A stretch of 64,000 nt of DNA. Origin: an uncultured Bacteroidales bacterium (GTDB taxonomy: Bacteria > Bacteroidota > Bacteroidia > Bacteroidales > WCHB1-69). The stretch's first letter is position 1. Each line of letters opens with the position of its first letter. The notes below the pieces were generated by a model. It made no database searches and was not told the origin of the DNA. It saw only the letters and a program-made list of their open reading frames with translations. The stretch covers positions 310,001-374,000 of the forward strand of contig CAKUVI010000002.1 of NCBI GenBank assembly GCA_934699095.1, in the 5' to 3' direction. The position numbers and the translations under genes were made by a program. Below are positions 49,696 to 59,598 of the stretch, one piece after another.

Positions 49696-50043
49696 TTAAT
49701 ATACTGGTGGCAGGCCCGCTGAATACAAGATGCCCGATGTCTTGTACATAGAGAACTCTGTGCGGATTATCACCATCTCGTTGTCCTCCGCCAACTCCAA
49801 CATGTCTTCAGTGACCTGCTTTCCGCGCACTATGAGTATATATTCTATATCAGACATCTCACAAGTCCTGATTGACTGCAAGTTACAAAGGCCCGTGAGA
49901 AGCATAAGATTCTCATTGTCCTTCAATGTCAACACATCGCTCATCAAATCAGAAGCAAACACACATTTGATTTCATCAGAACTCTTTTCCTTTCCGCAAA
50001 GTATCTCACCTTGCACTAAATCAGTAATTTCCTGAATTGTCAT
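49696..50043 (-). CDS. DRTGG-domain protein
   Basis: A 115-residue protein consisting of one DRTGG domain: MTIQEITDLVQGEILCG, then FASDLMSDVLT, YILIVRGKQVTEDM and the MVIIRTEFSMYKTSGILY end. DRTGG domains are thought to bind nucleotides or act in regulation (they occur in Pta and CBS-DRTGG-type proteins). The ATG at 50043 is preferred to a TTG at 50061 because no ATG lies further upstream and the spacing from the promoter fits. It leads the four-gene cluster. Confidence 0.85.
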   Translation of the reverse strand: MTIQEITDLVQGEILCGKEKSSDEIKCVFASDLMSDVLTLKDNENLMLLTGLCNLQSIRTCEMSDIEYILIVRGKQVTEDMLELAEDNEMVIIRTEFSMYKTSGILYSAGLPPVY

Positions 50044-50078
50044 ATTTTCCTCAATTATCAACTTTAAATTACGAACTG

Positions 50079-50086
50079 CAAATATA
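50079..50086 (-). promoter_or_regulatory. -7 element for the DRTGG-hydrogenase cluster
   Basis: The minus strand reads TATATTTG followed by CAG, 35 bases before the ATG at 50043. It is divergent from the cstA promoter. Confidence 0.6.
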
Positions 50087-50119
50087 CATTTTATAAAAAC
50101 AACTCCACAAAAAAAATTA

Positions 50120-50127
50120 TACCTTTG
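50120..50127 (+). promoter_or_regulatory. -7 element for cstA
   Basis: TACCTTTG followed by CAG, 25 bases before the ATG at 50153. Confidence 0.65.
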
Positions 50128-50152
50128 CAGAGTTTTTTTTAGAACTTTATTT

Positions 50153-51601
50153 ATGATAACATTTTTTGTTTCTTTGGCATTGCTGATATTAGGATACCTT
50201 TTCTATGGGAAGTTTGTTGAAAGGGTGTTCGGAATAGACGAAAATCGCACAACACCGGCTGTAACCATGAACGATGGCGTGGATTATGTCCCGATGAAGC
50301 CGTGGAAGTTGTTTCTCATCCAGTTCCTGAACATTGCGGGTGTTGGTCCGATTTGCGGGGCCATCATGGGTGCACAATTCGGTTCTGCATCCTATCTATG
50401 GATAGTATTGGGGTGCATTTTTGGTGGTGCTGTTCACGACTATATGTCGGGAATGATCTCATTGCGCGAGAACGGCGCGAGTCTGCCGGAAATCCATGGC
50501 AAGTATCTCGGCAGCGGCATCAAGCAGTTTATGCGCGGATTCATGGTGTTGCTTATGATTTTGGTGGGTGTTGTGTTCGTGAACACGCCCGCCCAGCTGT
50601 TACACACCCAGTTCACCCCGAACATGAGTGTGTACGTGTGGGTTGTGGTTATCCTCGTCTATTATCTGATCGCCACCCTGCTCCCCATCGACAAGGTCAT
50701 CGGAAAGATATATCCTGTTTTCGGTTTTTTGTTGATAAGCATGGCCTTGGCCATTGTCACAGCATTTGTCGTTTATCGTCCTGCTATTCCTGAGATATGG
50801 GAGGGAATGCAGAATCTGAACCCTGACGCGGCATCTAACCCGATATTTCCGATGATGTTCATATCTATTGCCTGCGGTGCTGTCTCCGGATTCCACGCCA
50901 CCCAATCCACACTGGTGGCGCGTTGCATGACCAACGAGCGCCAGGGACGGCACATCTTCTATGGCGCCATGATTGTTGAAGGGATTGTGGCTCTGATTTG
51001 GGCGGCTGCGGCATTCTACTTCTACCACGACAACCCTGCCCTTCTCTCCGAAAGCGGTCCTGCAATGGTTGGCATCATCGCCGACACTTGGTTCCCGCGC
51101 GCCATCGCTGTCATCACCATCCTTGGTGTGATAAGCGCTGCCGTAACTTCCGGAGACACTGCTCTCCGCTCAGGCCGTCTCATCATCGCCGACTTCATGA
51201 ATATAGAGCAGAAAAGCATGCATAAACGTCTGTGGATCGCCGTCCCGCTGTTTGCAGTCACTGCTGCATTCCTCATCTTCAGCCTCGCTGCTCCCAAAGG
51301 ATTCGCCATCATCTGGCAATACTTCTCATGGGCCAACCAGCTACTCGCCGCCTTCACACTCTGGGCTGTAACCGTCTTCTTGATTCGCAACAAAGAGAAG
51401 ATGTATTACATCATCTCTCTTGTACCGGCACTTTTCATGACCATGGTAACATCTGCATTCATGTTTATTTCTAAAAGTTGTTTCGGCTCTTTCGTTCCGA
51501 GGACGCTCGGATATATTCTCGCCGCCATAATCACACTATCAACACTATACATATTTTTCAAAAAAGAGGTTGTAAAGAAGAATAAACTACAGTTCAACTA
51601 A
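50153..51601 (+). CDS. cstA: CstA-family carbon starvation transporter
   Basis: A 482-residue membrane protein with about twelve hydrophobic helices. The conserved blocks YGKFVERVFGID, FLIQFLNIAGVGPICGAIMG, GCIFGGAVHDYMSGMISLR and SGFHATQSTLVARC mark the CstA family. This is the short form common in anaerobes; the E. coli protein has about 700 residues. In other bacteria CstA-type proteins import peptides or pyruvate. It begins a plus-strand group with an SDR, DUF4301 and flippase gene. Confidence 0.93.
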   Translation: MITFFVSLALLILGYLFYGKFVERVFGIDENRTTPAVTMNDGVDYVPMKPWKLFLIQFLNIAGVGPICGAIMGAQFGSASYLWIVLGCIFGGAVHDYMSGMISLRENGASLPEIHGKYLGSGIKQFMRGFMVLLMILVGVVFVNTPAQLLHTQFTPNMSVYVWVVVILVYYLIATLLPIDKVIGKIYPVFGFLLISMALAIVTAFVVYRPAIPEIWEGMQNLNPDAASNPIFPMMFISIACGAVSGFHATQSTLVARCMTNERQGRHIFYGAMIVEGIVALIWAAAAFYFYHDNPALLSESGPAMVGIIADTWFPRAIAVITILGVISAAVTSGDTALRSGRLIIADFMNIEQKSMHKRLWIAVPLFAVTAAFLIFSLAAPKGFAIIWQYFSWANQLLAAFTLWAVTVFLIRNKEKMYYIISLVPALFMTMVTSAFMFISKSCFGSFVPRTLGYILAAIITLSTLYIFFKKEVVKKNKLQFN

Positions 51602-51622
51602 CAAACACATTAACAGAGAATC

Positions 51623-52423
51623 ATGAACAGTTATAAAGGAAAAACAGTCTGGATTACGGGAGCATCGTCGGGAATCGGCCGCGAGACAGCCTACAGATTC
51701 GCCGAAGACGGTGCCAAGCTGATTCTGACGGCCCTTGAAGCCGACCTCCTCGAGCAGGTGAAGTCGGAATGCCTCGCAAAAGGCGCATCTGATGTCAAGA
51801 ACCTGCCATTTGACCTCTCTGAAACCGACAGACTGGAGTCGTTGGCAAACGAAGCCATCAACGCTTTCGGGCGTATTGACGTCTTTTACAACAATGCCGG
51901 TATAAGTCAGCGCGGAACCACAGTTGAGACAGACATGTCAGTAATCAGGAAAGTGATGGATATCGACTTTTACGCTCCTGTAATCCTCACCAAGACAGTA
52001 TTGCCGAAGATGATAGAGGCCGGAGGCGGCCAATTGGCAGTGACAACAAGCATAGCCGGACTTTTCGGATTCCCGCTTCGCTGCGCATACTCTTCCGCCA
52101 AACACGCCCTCTACGGCTTTTTCGAGACTATCGCCGCCGAGAACTACAAAGACAACATCAGGGTCACTATCATAACCCCGGGCCGCGTCCAGACTAACAT
52201 ATCTGTAAACTCCCTCGAAAAAGACGGCAGCAGACACGGCAAAATGGACGCCGGACAGGCAGGCGGAATCACACCTGAAAAAGCATCGCACAAGATATTC
52301 AACGCCATCGCCAAAGAGAAAAACGAGGCTCTTGTCGGCAGCAGCGAACTCATAATGGCATATATCAAGCGCTTCTTCCCGAGACTGTGCACAAAACTTT
52401 CTCGAAGCATAAAACCTATGTAA
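51623..52423 (+). CDS. SDR-family oxidoreductase
   Basis: A 266-residue short-chain dehydrogenase. TGASSGIG is at residues 12-19, NNAG at 90-93, Ser143 in TTSIAG, and the YxxxK pair Tyr156 and Lys160 in CAYSSAKHALYGF. The C-terminus (MAYIKRFFPRLCTKLSRSIKPM) is basic and hydrophobic and may touch membranes, as in DHRS7-like SDRs. Its substrate is unknown. It follows cstA by 21 bases. Confidence 0.88.
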   Translation: MNSYKGKTVWITGASSGIGRETAYRFAEDGAKLILTALEADLLEQVKSECLAKGASDVKNLPFDLSETDRLESLANEAINAFGRIDVFYNNAGISQRGTTVETDMSVIRKVMDIDFYAPVILTKTVLPKMIEAGGGQLAVTTSIAGLFGFPLRCAYSSAKHALYGFFETIAAENYKDNIRVTIITPGRVQTNISVNSLEKDGSRHGKMDAGQAGGITPEKASHKIFNAIAKEKNEALVGSSELIMAYIKRFFPRLCTKLSRSIKPM

Positions 52424-52465
52424 TATGGACAAATCTTCATCAAAAATAACGAAAAACAGACAATT

Positions 52466-53962
52466 ATGACACATAAATTCAACAACCAGGATATCGCATT
52501 CATAGAAAAACGCGGTGCAAATGTAGAAGATGTGGAGAAGCAGTTTTCGCGATTCGCCACCGGTTTCCCTTTCGCAAACATTGTGCGCCCTGCCACAAAA
52601 GACGACGGCATCCTTGTTCTGGACGAAGACCAGACAGCGGAACTCCAAAACGAATACCAGTACTCTATCGAAGGAAAGACTGTCGAGAAGTTTGTTCCTG
52701 CATCTGGAGCCGCTTCAAGAATGTTCAAGGACCTGTTCGCACTGTTAGACGACAATCTCACTGAAAAACAGATTGAAACCGCTATGTCTTTCCTTGCTAA
52801 CCTTGAGCGCTATCCGTTTTACGAAGCACTCTGTGAAGTGATGAAGAACAACAATCTCGACTTGGCGAAAGAGAGGGAAGAGGGCAATTTCAGACTTGTA
52901 ATAAAATATCTGTTGGAACCTGAAGGGTTGAATTACGGAAATCTGCCGAAAGGTCTGCTTTTGTTCCACAGGTACGACAACGAGATAAGGACTGCGATAG
53001 AGGAGCATCTGTTAGAGGCTGCGCTTTACGCAAACAACGGCAGCGAGGCTGATTTGCATTTCACCGTGTCAGAACAGCATTTGGAGCTTTTCAAGCAGAA
53101 AGTAAACGAGTTACTACCAAAATACGAAGCCAAATTCGGCCTCAGATACAACGTAACGTACTCAATGCAGGCCGCCTATACAGACACTCTTGCTGCCACT
53201 GAGCAAAACGAGCCTTTCAGGGACGAGAACGGCAACCTTCTCTTCCGCCCGGGAGGTCACGGGGCGCTGATACACAATCTCAACGACCGCAATGCGGACA
53301 TCATCTTTGTGAAAAACATCGACAATGTGACGAAAGAGCAGAACATAGCCCCGACAGTGACATACAAAAAAGTACTCGCCGCATATCTTCTCCAACTCCA
53401 AAGTCTTCAATTCCAATATCTTGAAAAATTGGAAGAGGGAAATTTAGATCCAATGACTCTATGTGAGATCATGGATTTTGCCGAATCGAAGCTGATGATT
53501 TCGGTTGGAGAGCAACCAGACGAAGAGGAGCTATACAACCTCCTGAACCGTCCGTTGCGTATCTGCGGCATGGTCAAGAACGAAGGAGAGCCAGGCGGCG
53601 GACCTTTCTGGGTTAAGGACAGCAACGGAGATTGTTCCTTGCAAATCGTGGAATCGTCGCAGATTGACAAGTCTGATCCCGAGAAATCAGCCATCATGCA
53701 GAGGGCCACTCACTTCAATCCCGTTGACATGGTATGTGCGATAAGGGATTACAAAGGCAACAAGTTCAACCTCACCGAGTATATCGATCCCGACACCGGC
53801 TTCATATCCTCAAAGTCATACAATGGAAGGACTTTGAAAGCAATGGAGTTGCCAGGACTATGGAATGGTGCCATGGCAAATTGGATCACGGTGTTCGTGG
53901 AGGTTCCCCTCGCCACATTCAACCCTGTAAAGACAGTTTTCGACCTTTTAAAGCGGAACTAA
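52466..53962 (+). CDS. DUF4301-family protein
   Basis: A 498-residue cytoplasmic protein of a family found mainly in Bacteroidetes. The recognised blocks are KFVPASGAASRMFKDL near residue 75, GLLLFHRYDNEIRTAIEEH, LFRPGGHGALIHNLNDRNADIIFVKNID and MVKNEGEPGGGPFWV. The GGHGAL-N-DIIFVKN part resembles nucleotidyltransferases that act on sugars, so a sugar-nucleotide role is suspected but not proven. The downstream flippase gene starts 4 bases after its stop, which ties it to envelope polysaccharide work. Confidence 0.86.
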   Translation: MTHKFNNQDIAFIEKRGANVEDVEKQFSRFATGFPFANIVRPATKDDGILVLDEDQTAELQNEYQYSIEGKTVEKFVPASGAASRMFKDLFALLDDNLTEKQIETAMSFLANLERYPFYEALCEVMKNNNLDLAKEREEGNFRLVIKYLLEPEGLNYGNLPKGLLLFHRYDNEIRTAIEEHLLEAALYANNGSEADLHFTVSEQHLELFKQKVNELLPKYEAKFGLRYNVTYSMQAAYTDTLAATEQNEPFRDENGNLLFRPGGHGALIHNLNDRNADIIFVKNIDNVTKEQNIAPTVTYKKVLAAYLLQLQSLQFQYLEKLEEGNLDPMTLCEIMDFAESKLMISVGEQPDEEELYNLLNRPLRICGMVKNEGEPGGGPFWVKDSNGDCSLQIVESSQIDKSDPEKSAIMQRATHFNPVDMVCAIRDYKGNKFNLTEYIDPDTGFISSKSYNGRTLKAMELPGLWNGAMANWITVFVEVPLATFNPVKTVFDLLKRN

Positions 53963-53966
53963 CACA

Positions 53967-55460
53967 ATGGCAAATAACGCAGTAAAACAGTTGGCAAGCC
54001 AGACGGTCATATATGGCGCCACAAATGTATTAGGCCGCCTGCTTAATTATCTTTTAGTGCCGTTGCACACGTATATATTCTCAAATGCGGCACAATATGG
54101 CGTCGTGGGCGAGCTCTACGCATGGACCAGCCTCTTCATCGTGATTCTAACATACGGCATGGAAACAGCCTTCTTCAGATTCTCGCAAGACAACGAGATA
54201 AAAGACAAGGTGTATTCAACCGTTGTAGCGTCACTGCTGTTCACCTCAACACTGTTCATAGTGCTCTGCTCCGTGTTCTCGCAGAACATCGCAAACTGGC
54301 TGCGCTACCCCACCCACCCGGAATACGTGGTGTGGTTTTCAATAATAATAGGCGTTGACGCACTCACCTCTATCTTCTTCGCCCGCCTCAGATACCAGAA
54401 CCGGGCTTTCCACTTCGCGGCTGTCAAGATCACCAACATCATGGTCAATGTCCTGCTCAACCTCTTCTTCCTGCTGCTTTGTCCATTCTTATTGCAAAAA
54501 CACCCTGACTCTTCTTTCATAAACGCCATTTACAACCCTGAAGTGGGTGTGGGTTACATCTTCATATCAAACCTTGTGGCCAGTGTGGTCACTTTGCTCA
54601 TGCTTTTCCCCGGCATCTTCAAGCAGAAGTTTGTATTCGATTGGGAACTCTGGAAAAAGATGTTCCGCTACGCGTTCCCGCTCCTGATATTCGGCTTGGC
54701 CGGCATCGTGAACGAAACAATGGACCGTGTGCTTCTGAAATACTTCTCACCAAATCCCGAGCCCTCAGCATCTGTGGGCATATACAGTGCCTGCTATAAG
54801 ATATCCATCATGATGACCATTTTCATACAGGCCTTCAAATATGCCGCAGAACCGTTTTTCTTCCATAAAGCCAAAGACAAAGACGCAAAAGAGACCTACT
54901 CGGAGGTCATGACCGCCTTCGTGTTCGTATGTTCCATCATTTTCGTGGGCATCATGCTCTACATCGACATTGTGCAATACTTCGTGGGTGCCACCTACCG
55001 CGTGGGACTCCCTATAGTGCCCATCCTGCTTATGGCAAACCTTTTCTTGGGAATATTCTACAATCTCTCAATCTGGTACAAACTCACCGGACAGACCAAA
55101 TTCGGGGCTTATCTGGCCATCTTCGGCGCTGTGATAACCCTTGTGCTCAACCGCATACTGATTCCGCGTTTCGATTACATGGGAGCCGCCTGGACCACCT
55201 TCATCTGCTATTTCTCTATGATGACCGTTTCATACTTCTTAGGACAGAAATATTATCATGTTGACTACGACATAAAAAAGATTCTGTTCTATCTCATACT
55301 TGCAGTGGCGGTATATGGCTTAAGCTGCGGCGTCATAAGAATCTTCGACATACAGAGTGTTGGCTTGAGATTAGCCGTTAACACAGTAATACTCATACTC
55401 TACCTGTCAGCTATAATTTATGCCAACAGGCAAACGATAAAGAAATTGATAAAGCGGTAG
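53967..55460 (+). CDS. Polysaccharide flippase (Wzx/MurJ-like, MOP superfamily)
   Basis: A 497-residue membrane protein with about 12-14 hydrophobic helices. The N-terminal segment QTVIYGATNVLGRLLNYLLVPLHTYIF matches the oligosaccharide flippase family, as do ETMDRVLLKYF and the central charged loop. It likely turns lipid-linked saccharides across the inner membrane. It is coupled to DUF4301 (4-base gap) and converges on prfB, with 10 bases between stops. Confidence 0.9.
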   Translation: MANNAVKQLASQTVIYGATNVLGRLLNYLLVPLHTYIFSNAAQYGVVGELYAWTSLFIVILTYGMETAFFRFSQDNEIKDKVYSTVVASLLFTSTLFIVLCSVFSQNIANWLRYPTHPEYVVWFSIIIGVDALTSIFFARLRYQNRAFHFAAVKITNIMVNVLLNLFFLLLCPFLLQKHPDSSFINAIYNPEVGVGYIFISNLVASVVTLLMLFPGIFKQKFVFDWELWKKMFRYAFPLLIFGLAGIVNETMDRVLLKYFSPNPEPSASVGIYSACYKISIMMTIFIQAFKYAAEPFFFHKAKDKDAKETYSEVMTAFVFVCSIIFVGIMLYIDIVQYFVGATYRVGLPIVPILLMANLFLGIFYNLSIWYKLTGQTKFGAYLAIFGAVITLVLNRILIPRFDYMGAAWTTFICYFSMMTVSYFLGQKYYHVDYDIKKILFYLILAVAVYGLSCGVIRIFDIQSVGLRLAVNTVILILYLSAIIYANRQTIKKLIKR

Positions 55461-55470
55461 GTAAATATTA

Positions 55471-56554
55471 TCAGTGGAACTGCATCAGGTAAGCCTTGAT
55501 GAAGCCGTCAATATCGCCATCCATCACGGCGTTGACATTGCCGACCTCGTACTGAGTGCGCAAGTCTTTCACCAGCTTATAAGGCTGCATCACATAGCTG
55601 CGTATCTGACTACCCCACTCTATCCTCTTCTTTGAATTCTCTATTTGGGAAATCTTGGCTCTCTTTTTTTCAAGCTCTATCTGATAAAGTTGAGATTTAA
55701 GCATTTGCATTGCCTTTTCACGATTCTGAAGTTGCGAACGGGTCACCTGGCACTCTATGATAATCCCGGTGGGATGGTGATGAAGACGCACCGCGGTCTC
55801 TACCTTGTTCACATTTTGACCGCCCGGGCCGCTACTTCTGTATGTGTCCCAAGAAATATCAGCCGGATTGACCTCAATCACAATGTCATCGTTTATCACA
55901 GGATAGGCAAAAACAGAAGCAAACGAGGTGTGGCGCCGGTTTGCAGCATCGAAAGGCGAAAGTCTCACAAGCCTATGAACACCGTTTTCACTTTTCAGAA
56001 AGCCATAGGCGTATGAGCCGTCAATCTCTATAGACGCCGACTTAATTCCGGCCACATCGCCCTCCTGTCTGTCGAGAAGCTTCACGGAGAACTGGTGACG
56101 TTCGGCCCAGCGCATGTACATGCGTAGAAGCATCTCCGCCCAGTCGCAGCTCTCGGTACCACCAGCGCCAGAGTTGATGTTCAAAATCACGCTTAACGAA
56201 TCCTCTTCGTCGCGCATCATATTCTTGAACTCAAGATTCTCGACGCACTCCATAGCCCTCGAATATGCTGTGTCTAAATCACTCTCCGTGGCATCACCCG
56301 AAGCCTGGAACTCGGCAGTCACCGACAACTCCTCACAGGCTTCTTCTGCTTTATAATAATCTGAAACCCATGCTTTTATAGCACTTATATCCTTAAGAAG
56401 CTTCTCAGCCTCTTTAGGATCATCCCAAAAGCCATCCCTCTGGGTTATTGACTCTTTATCCTTAATTTCTTGTTCCTTGGCATCAATGTCAAAGATACCT
56501 CCTTAGCTCACTGAGCCTGGCTTGAACATCCTTAATCTGATCTGATGTTGTCAT
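55471..56554 (-). CDS. prfB: Peptide chain release factor 2 with programmed +1 frameshift
   Basis: Release factor 2 ends translation at UAA and UGA. The main frame holds the SPF tripeptide (VRLSPFDAANRR) and the GGQ motif (SSGPGGQNVNKVET). The start lies in another frame: from the ATG at 56554 there are 21 codons (MTTSDQIKDVQARLSELRRYL) up to a TGA at 56489-56491. Just before it is the classic shift site: AGGAGG (minus strand, 56498-56503), then CTT-TGA-C. A +1 slip on CTT gives GAC ATT GAT and a complete protein of 360 residues. A gene call starting at 56328 would lose 75 residues. The gene follows the MMPL exporter gene by 18 bases. Confidence 0.95.
56488..56503 (-). promoter_or_regulatory. 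prfB autoregulatory frameshift site
   Basis: On the minus strand AGGAGG-TAT-CTT-TGA-C: an internal Shine-Dalgarno-like sequence three bases before the slippery CTT codon and UGA stop. Low RF2 slows termination at UGA and favours the shift, a well-known feedback control. Confidence 0.95.
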
Positions 56555-56572
56555 TATGATATATGTTTTAAT

Positions 56573-58993
56573 TTATTTACTTTTTGAACTTCTCTTGTTT
56601 TGGAATTGAACCAACAATCTGTACAACAATGGCTGCAGAGTGTAAGTAATCATGATTGTGGAGGCCATTCCTATCAATGTGCAAACTCCTATCGACTTGA
56701 TGGCCGGGTGTGTAGCAAAAAGCATGGTGGTAACAACCACAATAAGAATGACAGCAGAAAAGAAGACAGCCACTTTATGGAATTCGAGCAGACTGCCGTC
56801 ATCGCCTCTATTCTTGGATATAAGTCCCTGCATTACGAAGATGCTGTAATCAACACCTATTCCGAAAATAAATGTTGAGATGACTATATTGATGAGATTG
56901 AAAGGCAGGTGGAAGATAGCCATCCAGCCCTGAACCACATACCAGCTAAGGAACATAGGAAGGAAGGCAATCAGCGCTATCCAAAGGTTGCGAAACGACA
57001 AAAGCAGCACAATAAACACAAAAATAGATGAAATCAGCAGGGTGGTGTTGAAATCGTTCCTGATCAATGTTATCATGTTTCCAGTATAGTAGAACGGGTC
57101 AACCACCACTGAGTGAGGCAACTTTGCAATGAAGTTGTCAACATTGGTTCTATTCTCGTTTTTAAGTTGTACCGCATTGAATATCAGATATTTCCCTTCG
57201 TATTCCTCAATAAAATTACAGAGCAGTCCGTCAGGAATGACACCAGCTTCGTAAAGATTTCCACCCTCGTATTCATTGGTAACCAATGCTTGGAATGGTT
57301 GGAAGACGTCCGTTGCAAGGTCGTTTTTCACGGCTGCGGCATTCACAGCAGCCACTGCTTGAGCAACTTTGTCTGGCGTCCAGTAGTTTTTCCAAGCCTG
57401 CAGACGTTGCTGCTGCATATCCTTCGTCTGGAAGAGCATGGATACAACAGGACTGTATTTCGAAATATCCCCATTTATTCTCAAAGAGTCAAGCTTACGG
57501 GCGAGACCGTCATTTGCAAGCAGGGCTTCATCAAGATTTTCGGAAATAACAGCATAGAAACGTTGCTCTTCGCCTTCGTTTCTCTCTTTTGAGTATAAAT
57601 TCTCAGACTTATGAAGGGCGTCGCTTTCATAACCTATGTGCTTGAGATTGTTGTCAAATTGCACCTTTGGAGTAAAGATGAAACCCACAACAATTACCAC
57701 AAGCAAAACAGCTACTAACACGTAATTTCGGTCATACTGATAATTATTGGCCTTAGATATAAGCTTGAAGATTTTTTCATCGCGGTTGTTCTCATCCTCT
57801 TTGAGAAGGTGTGGAAGGAAAACAAGTGCGAAGAAAGTACTGCCTATCAGGGTGAATGTGGCAAAGAGACCAAAGTCGTGAAGCAAGTCGCTTTTTGTAA
57901 ACATCAGGCCCATAAACGCGCCGATTGTGGTAAGACATCCCAAGCATACAGGCTTTGCCTCCTCCCTGAGCATCCTTTCAATGTTCGAGACAAAATTCTG
58001 ATGAATAATCACATGAAGACAATAACTAATAGAGACACCGAGAATCACAGTGCCAATACCCATCGCCATCAGAGACATTCCACCCTTAATCCAGTACATA
58101 CAAGCCAATGCCATGAATGTTCCGTAAGCCACCGGTAGCACATTCTGCCATACCACTCGGATATTCTTGAAACTGATGCACAGGATGAAGAGAATTATCA
58201 ACATCGAAATACCGATAGTGAGGCCTATGTCGCGCTTCATTATCTTGGAGTTGCCGGCTGCGCGCACCGGTGCGCCGTGCATCAACACTTCAACATCTGG
58301 ATATTTTTGGTTAAATTGCTCAACCCTTTTCTCAATCCTCTCTATCAACTTCTTACTTTCAGCAGAATTAAACGACTGGAAATCAGGAGAAATAAAGGCC
58401 AAGGCCACAGTACTGTCGCGGGAGAAAAGATGGCCGTCGATGATAGCGAACCCCATCCCCGAAGACATATCCGGCATCAGTAAAGACCGTAAATTCAATG
58501 GGTCGGTGGCCACCATCTGTGTCGCAACACCGGTCTCGTCGTTCATGACAATCTCTTTGTTCTTCTCCATCGCAGCATCTGCATTAGCGATGGACTCGTC
58601 TATTTTGGTGTACAGCGATGTATCGACGAATATCGGAAGATGTTCCAAAGCAAAATCCAAACCTCCCAACATCACATCATCATCAATGCGATAAAGTGTA
58701 TTGGCAATATCCTTGTCTTCTGTAAGTATTGAATCCATCAACTCGTCAACACACTGCACCAGAACGTCTGGTTCAGCACCTGTCAACTGCATGAAAATCT
58801 TATCCTTAACCTTGATGTTTCCGAACACAAGACCGCTTTCAGATTTCTCATTCTCAGGCAATAAGGTTGACATATCTTCCTGAAACTCAACCTTCAGGCC
58901 GAAAAAGATAAAAACAACACTGGTGATTATCATCAGTGTATATAACATAGCTCTCTTTCCTTTGAAAAAATTGTATAACTTTACAAAAAACAT
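56573..58993 (-). CDS. MMPL/RND-family exporter
   Basis: An 806-residue membrane protein with two repeated units, each with a membrane helix, a large periplasmic loop and a bundle of five helices. The first bundle includes GTVILGVSISYCLHVIIHQ and the second STFIFGIGVDYSIFVMQGL, where the GxxxDY motif marks the proton-relay region of RND/MMPL proteins. Such exporters of about 800 residues often move lipids or lipid-like products. It starts 2 bases after the sugar transferase gene and is followed by prfB. Confidence 0.88.
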   Translation of the reverse strand: MFFVKLYNFFKGKRAMLYTLMIITSVVFIFFGLKVEFQEDMSTLLPENEKSESGLVFGNIKVKDKIFMQLTGAEPDVLVQCVDELMDSILTEDKDIANTLYRIDDDVMLGGLDFALEHLPIFVDTSLYTKIDESIANADAAMEKNKEIVMNDETGVATQMVATDPLNLRSLLMPDMSSGMGFAIIDGHLFSRDSTVALAFISPDFQSFNSAESKKLIERIEKRVEQFNQKYPDVEVLMHGAPVRAAGNSKIMKRDIGLTIGISMLIILFILCISFKNIRVVWQNVLPVAYGTFMALACMYWIKGGMSLMAMGIGTVILGVSISYCLHVIIHQNFVSNIERMLREEAKPVCLGCLTTIGAFMGLMFTKSDLLHDFGLFATFTLIGSTFFALVFLPHLLKEDENNRDEKIFKLISKANNYQYDRNYVLVAVLLVVIVVGFIFTPKVQFDNNLKHIGYESDALHKSENLYSKERNEGEEQRFYAVISENLDEALLANDGLARKLDSLRINGDISKYSPVVSMLFQTKDMQQQRLQAWKNYWTPDKVAQAVAAVNAAAVKNDLATDVFQPFQALVTNEYEGGNLYEAGVIPDGLLCNFIEEYEGKYLIFNAVQLKNENRTNVDNFIAKLPHSVVVDPFYYTGNMITLIRNDFNTTLLISSIFVFIVLLLSFRNLWIALIAFLPMFLSWYVVQGWMAIFHLPFNLINIVISTFIFGIGVDYSIFVMQGLISKNRGDDGSLLEFHKVAVFFSAVILIVVVTTMLFATHPAIKSIGVCTLIGMASTIMITYTLQPLLYRLLVQFQNKRSSKSK

Positions 58994-58995
58994 AA

Positions 58996-59589
58996 CTACT
59001 TTTTAAAAATTGCTATTATTGTTTGAAAGATTATTTTGACATCCTCAAGAATTGAAATATTATCAATGTATTTCAGATTGAGTTCTAATTTGTCTGGCAT
59101 TATTTTGTTGACATAAGTGCTTTCAGGGTCGTCGGAGGCCGAAAGCAGGGCATTTTCATCTACATATTTAATTGAGGCATAATCAGTAAGACCTGGGCGG
59201 ACAGAGAGAACACGCATCTGTCTTTCAGAATACATGTCAACATATTTGCGCACTTCCGGTCGCGGGCCCACAATGCTCATGTCGCCCACAAGTATGTTGA
59301 CAAATTGCGGAAACTCGTCAATTTTGTACTTTCTGAGAAATTTTCCGACTCCGGTTATGCGGTTATCATCGTTGCCAACCGTGAGTAACCCTGACTTGTC
59401 GGCACCGGTGCGCATTGTGCGGAATTTCAGCAGTCTGAAGTCCTTGTTGTTGCGCCCTACCCTAACCTGCCTATAGAAGACCGGTCCTTTAGAATCAACA
59501 ACGATGAGAACAGCTATCACAGCCGCTAACGGCAATCCTACAATGATAACGCACAAAGATAGCAATATGTCAAAAAAACGCTTTATCAT
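58996..59589 (-). CDS. Undecaprenyl-phosphate sugar-1-phosphate transferase
   Basis: A 197-residue bacterial sugar transferase. One hydrophobic hairpin near the N-terminus (FFDILLSLCVIIVGLPLAAVIAVL) is followed by GPVFYRQVRVGRNNKDFRLLKFRTM, the DEFPQFVNILVGDMSIVGPRPE block and RPGLTDYASI. These are the catalytic motifs of PglC/WcaJ-type enzymes that load the first sugar phosphate on the lipid carrier for O-antigen, capsule or exopolysaccharide. The minimal PglC-like size means it lacks the extra N-terminal domains. It lies in the GWxTD-sugar transferase-MMPL group with gaps of 9 and 2 bases. Confidence 0.93.
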   Translation of the reverse strand: MIKRFFDILLSLCVIIVGLPLAAVIAVLIVVDSKGPVFYRQVRVGRNNKDFRLLKFRTMRTGADKSGLLTVGNDDNRITGVGKFLRKYKIDEFPQFVNILVGDMSIVGPRPEVRKYVDMYSERQMRVLSVRPGLTDYASIKYVDENALLSASDDPESTYVNKIMPDKLELNLKYIDNISILEDVKIIFQTIIAIFKK

Positions 59590-59598
59590 GCAAAAAGA

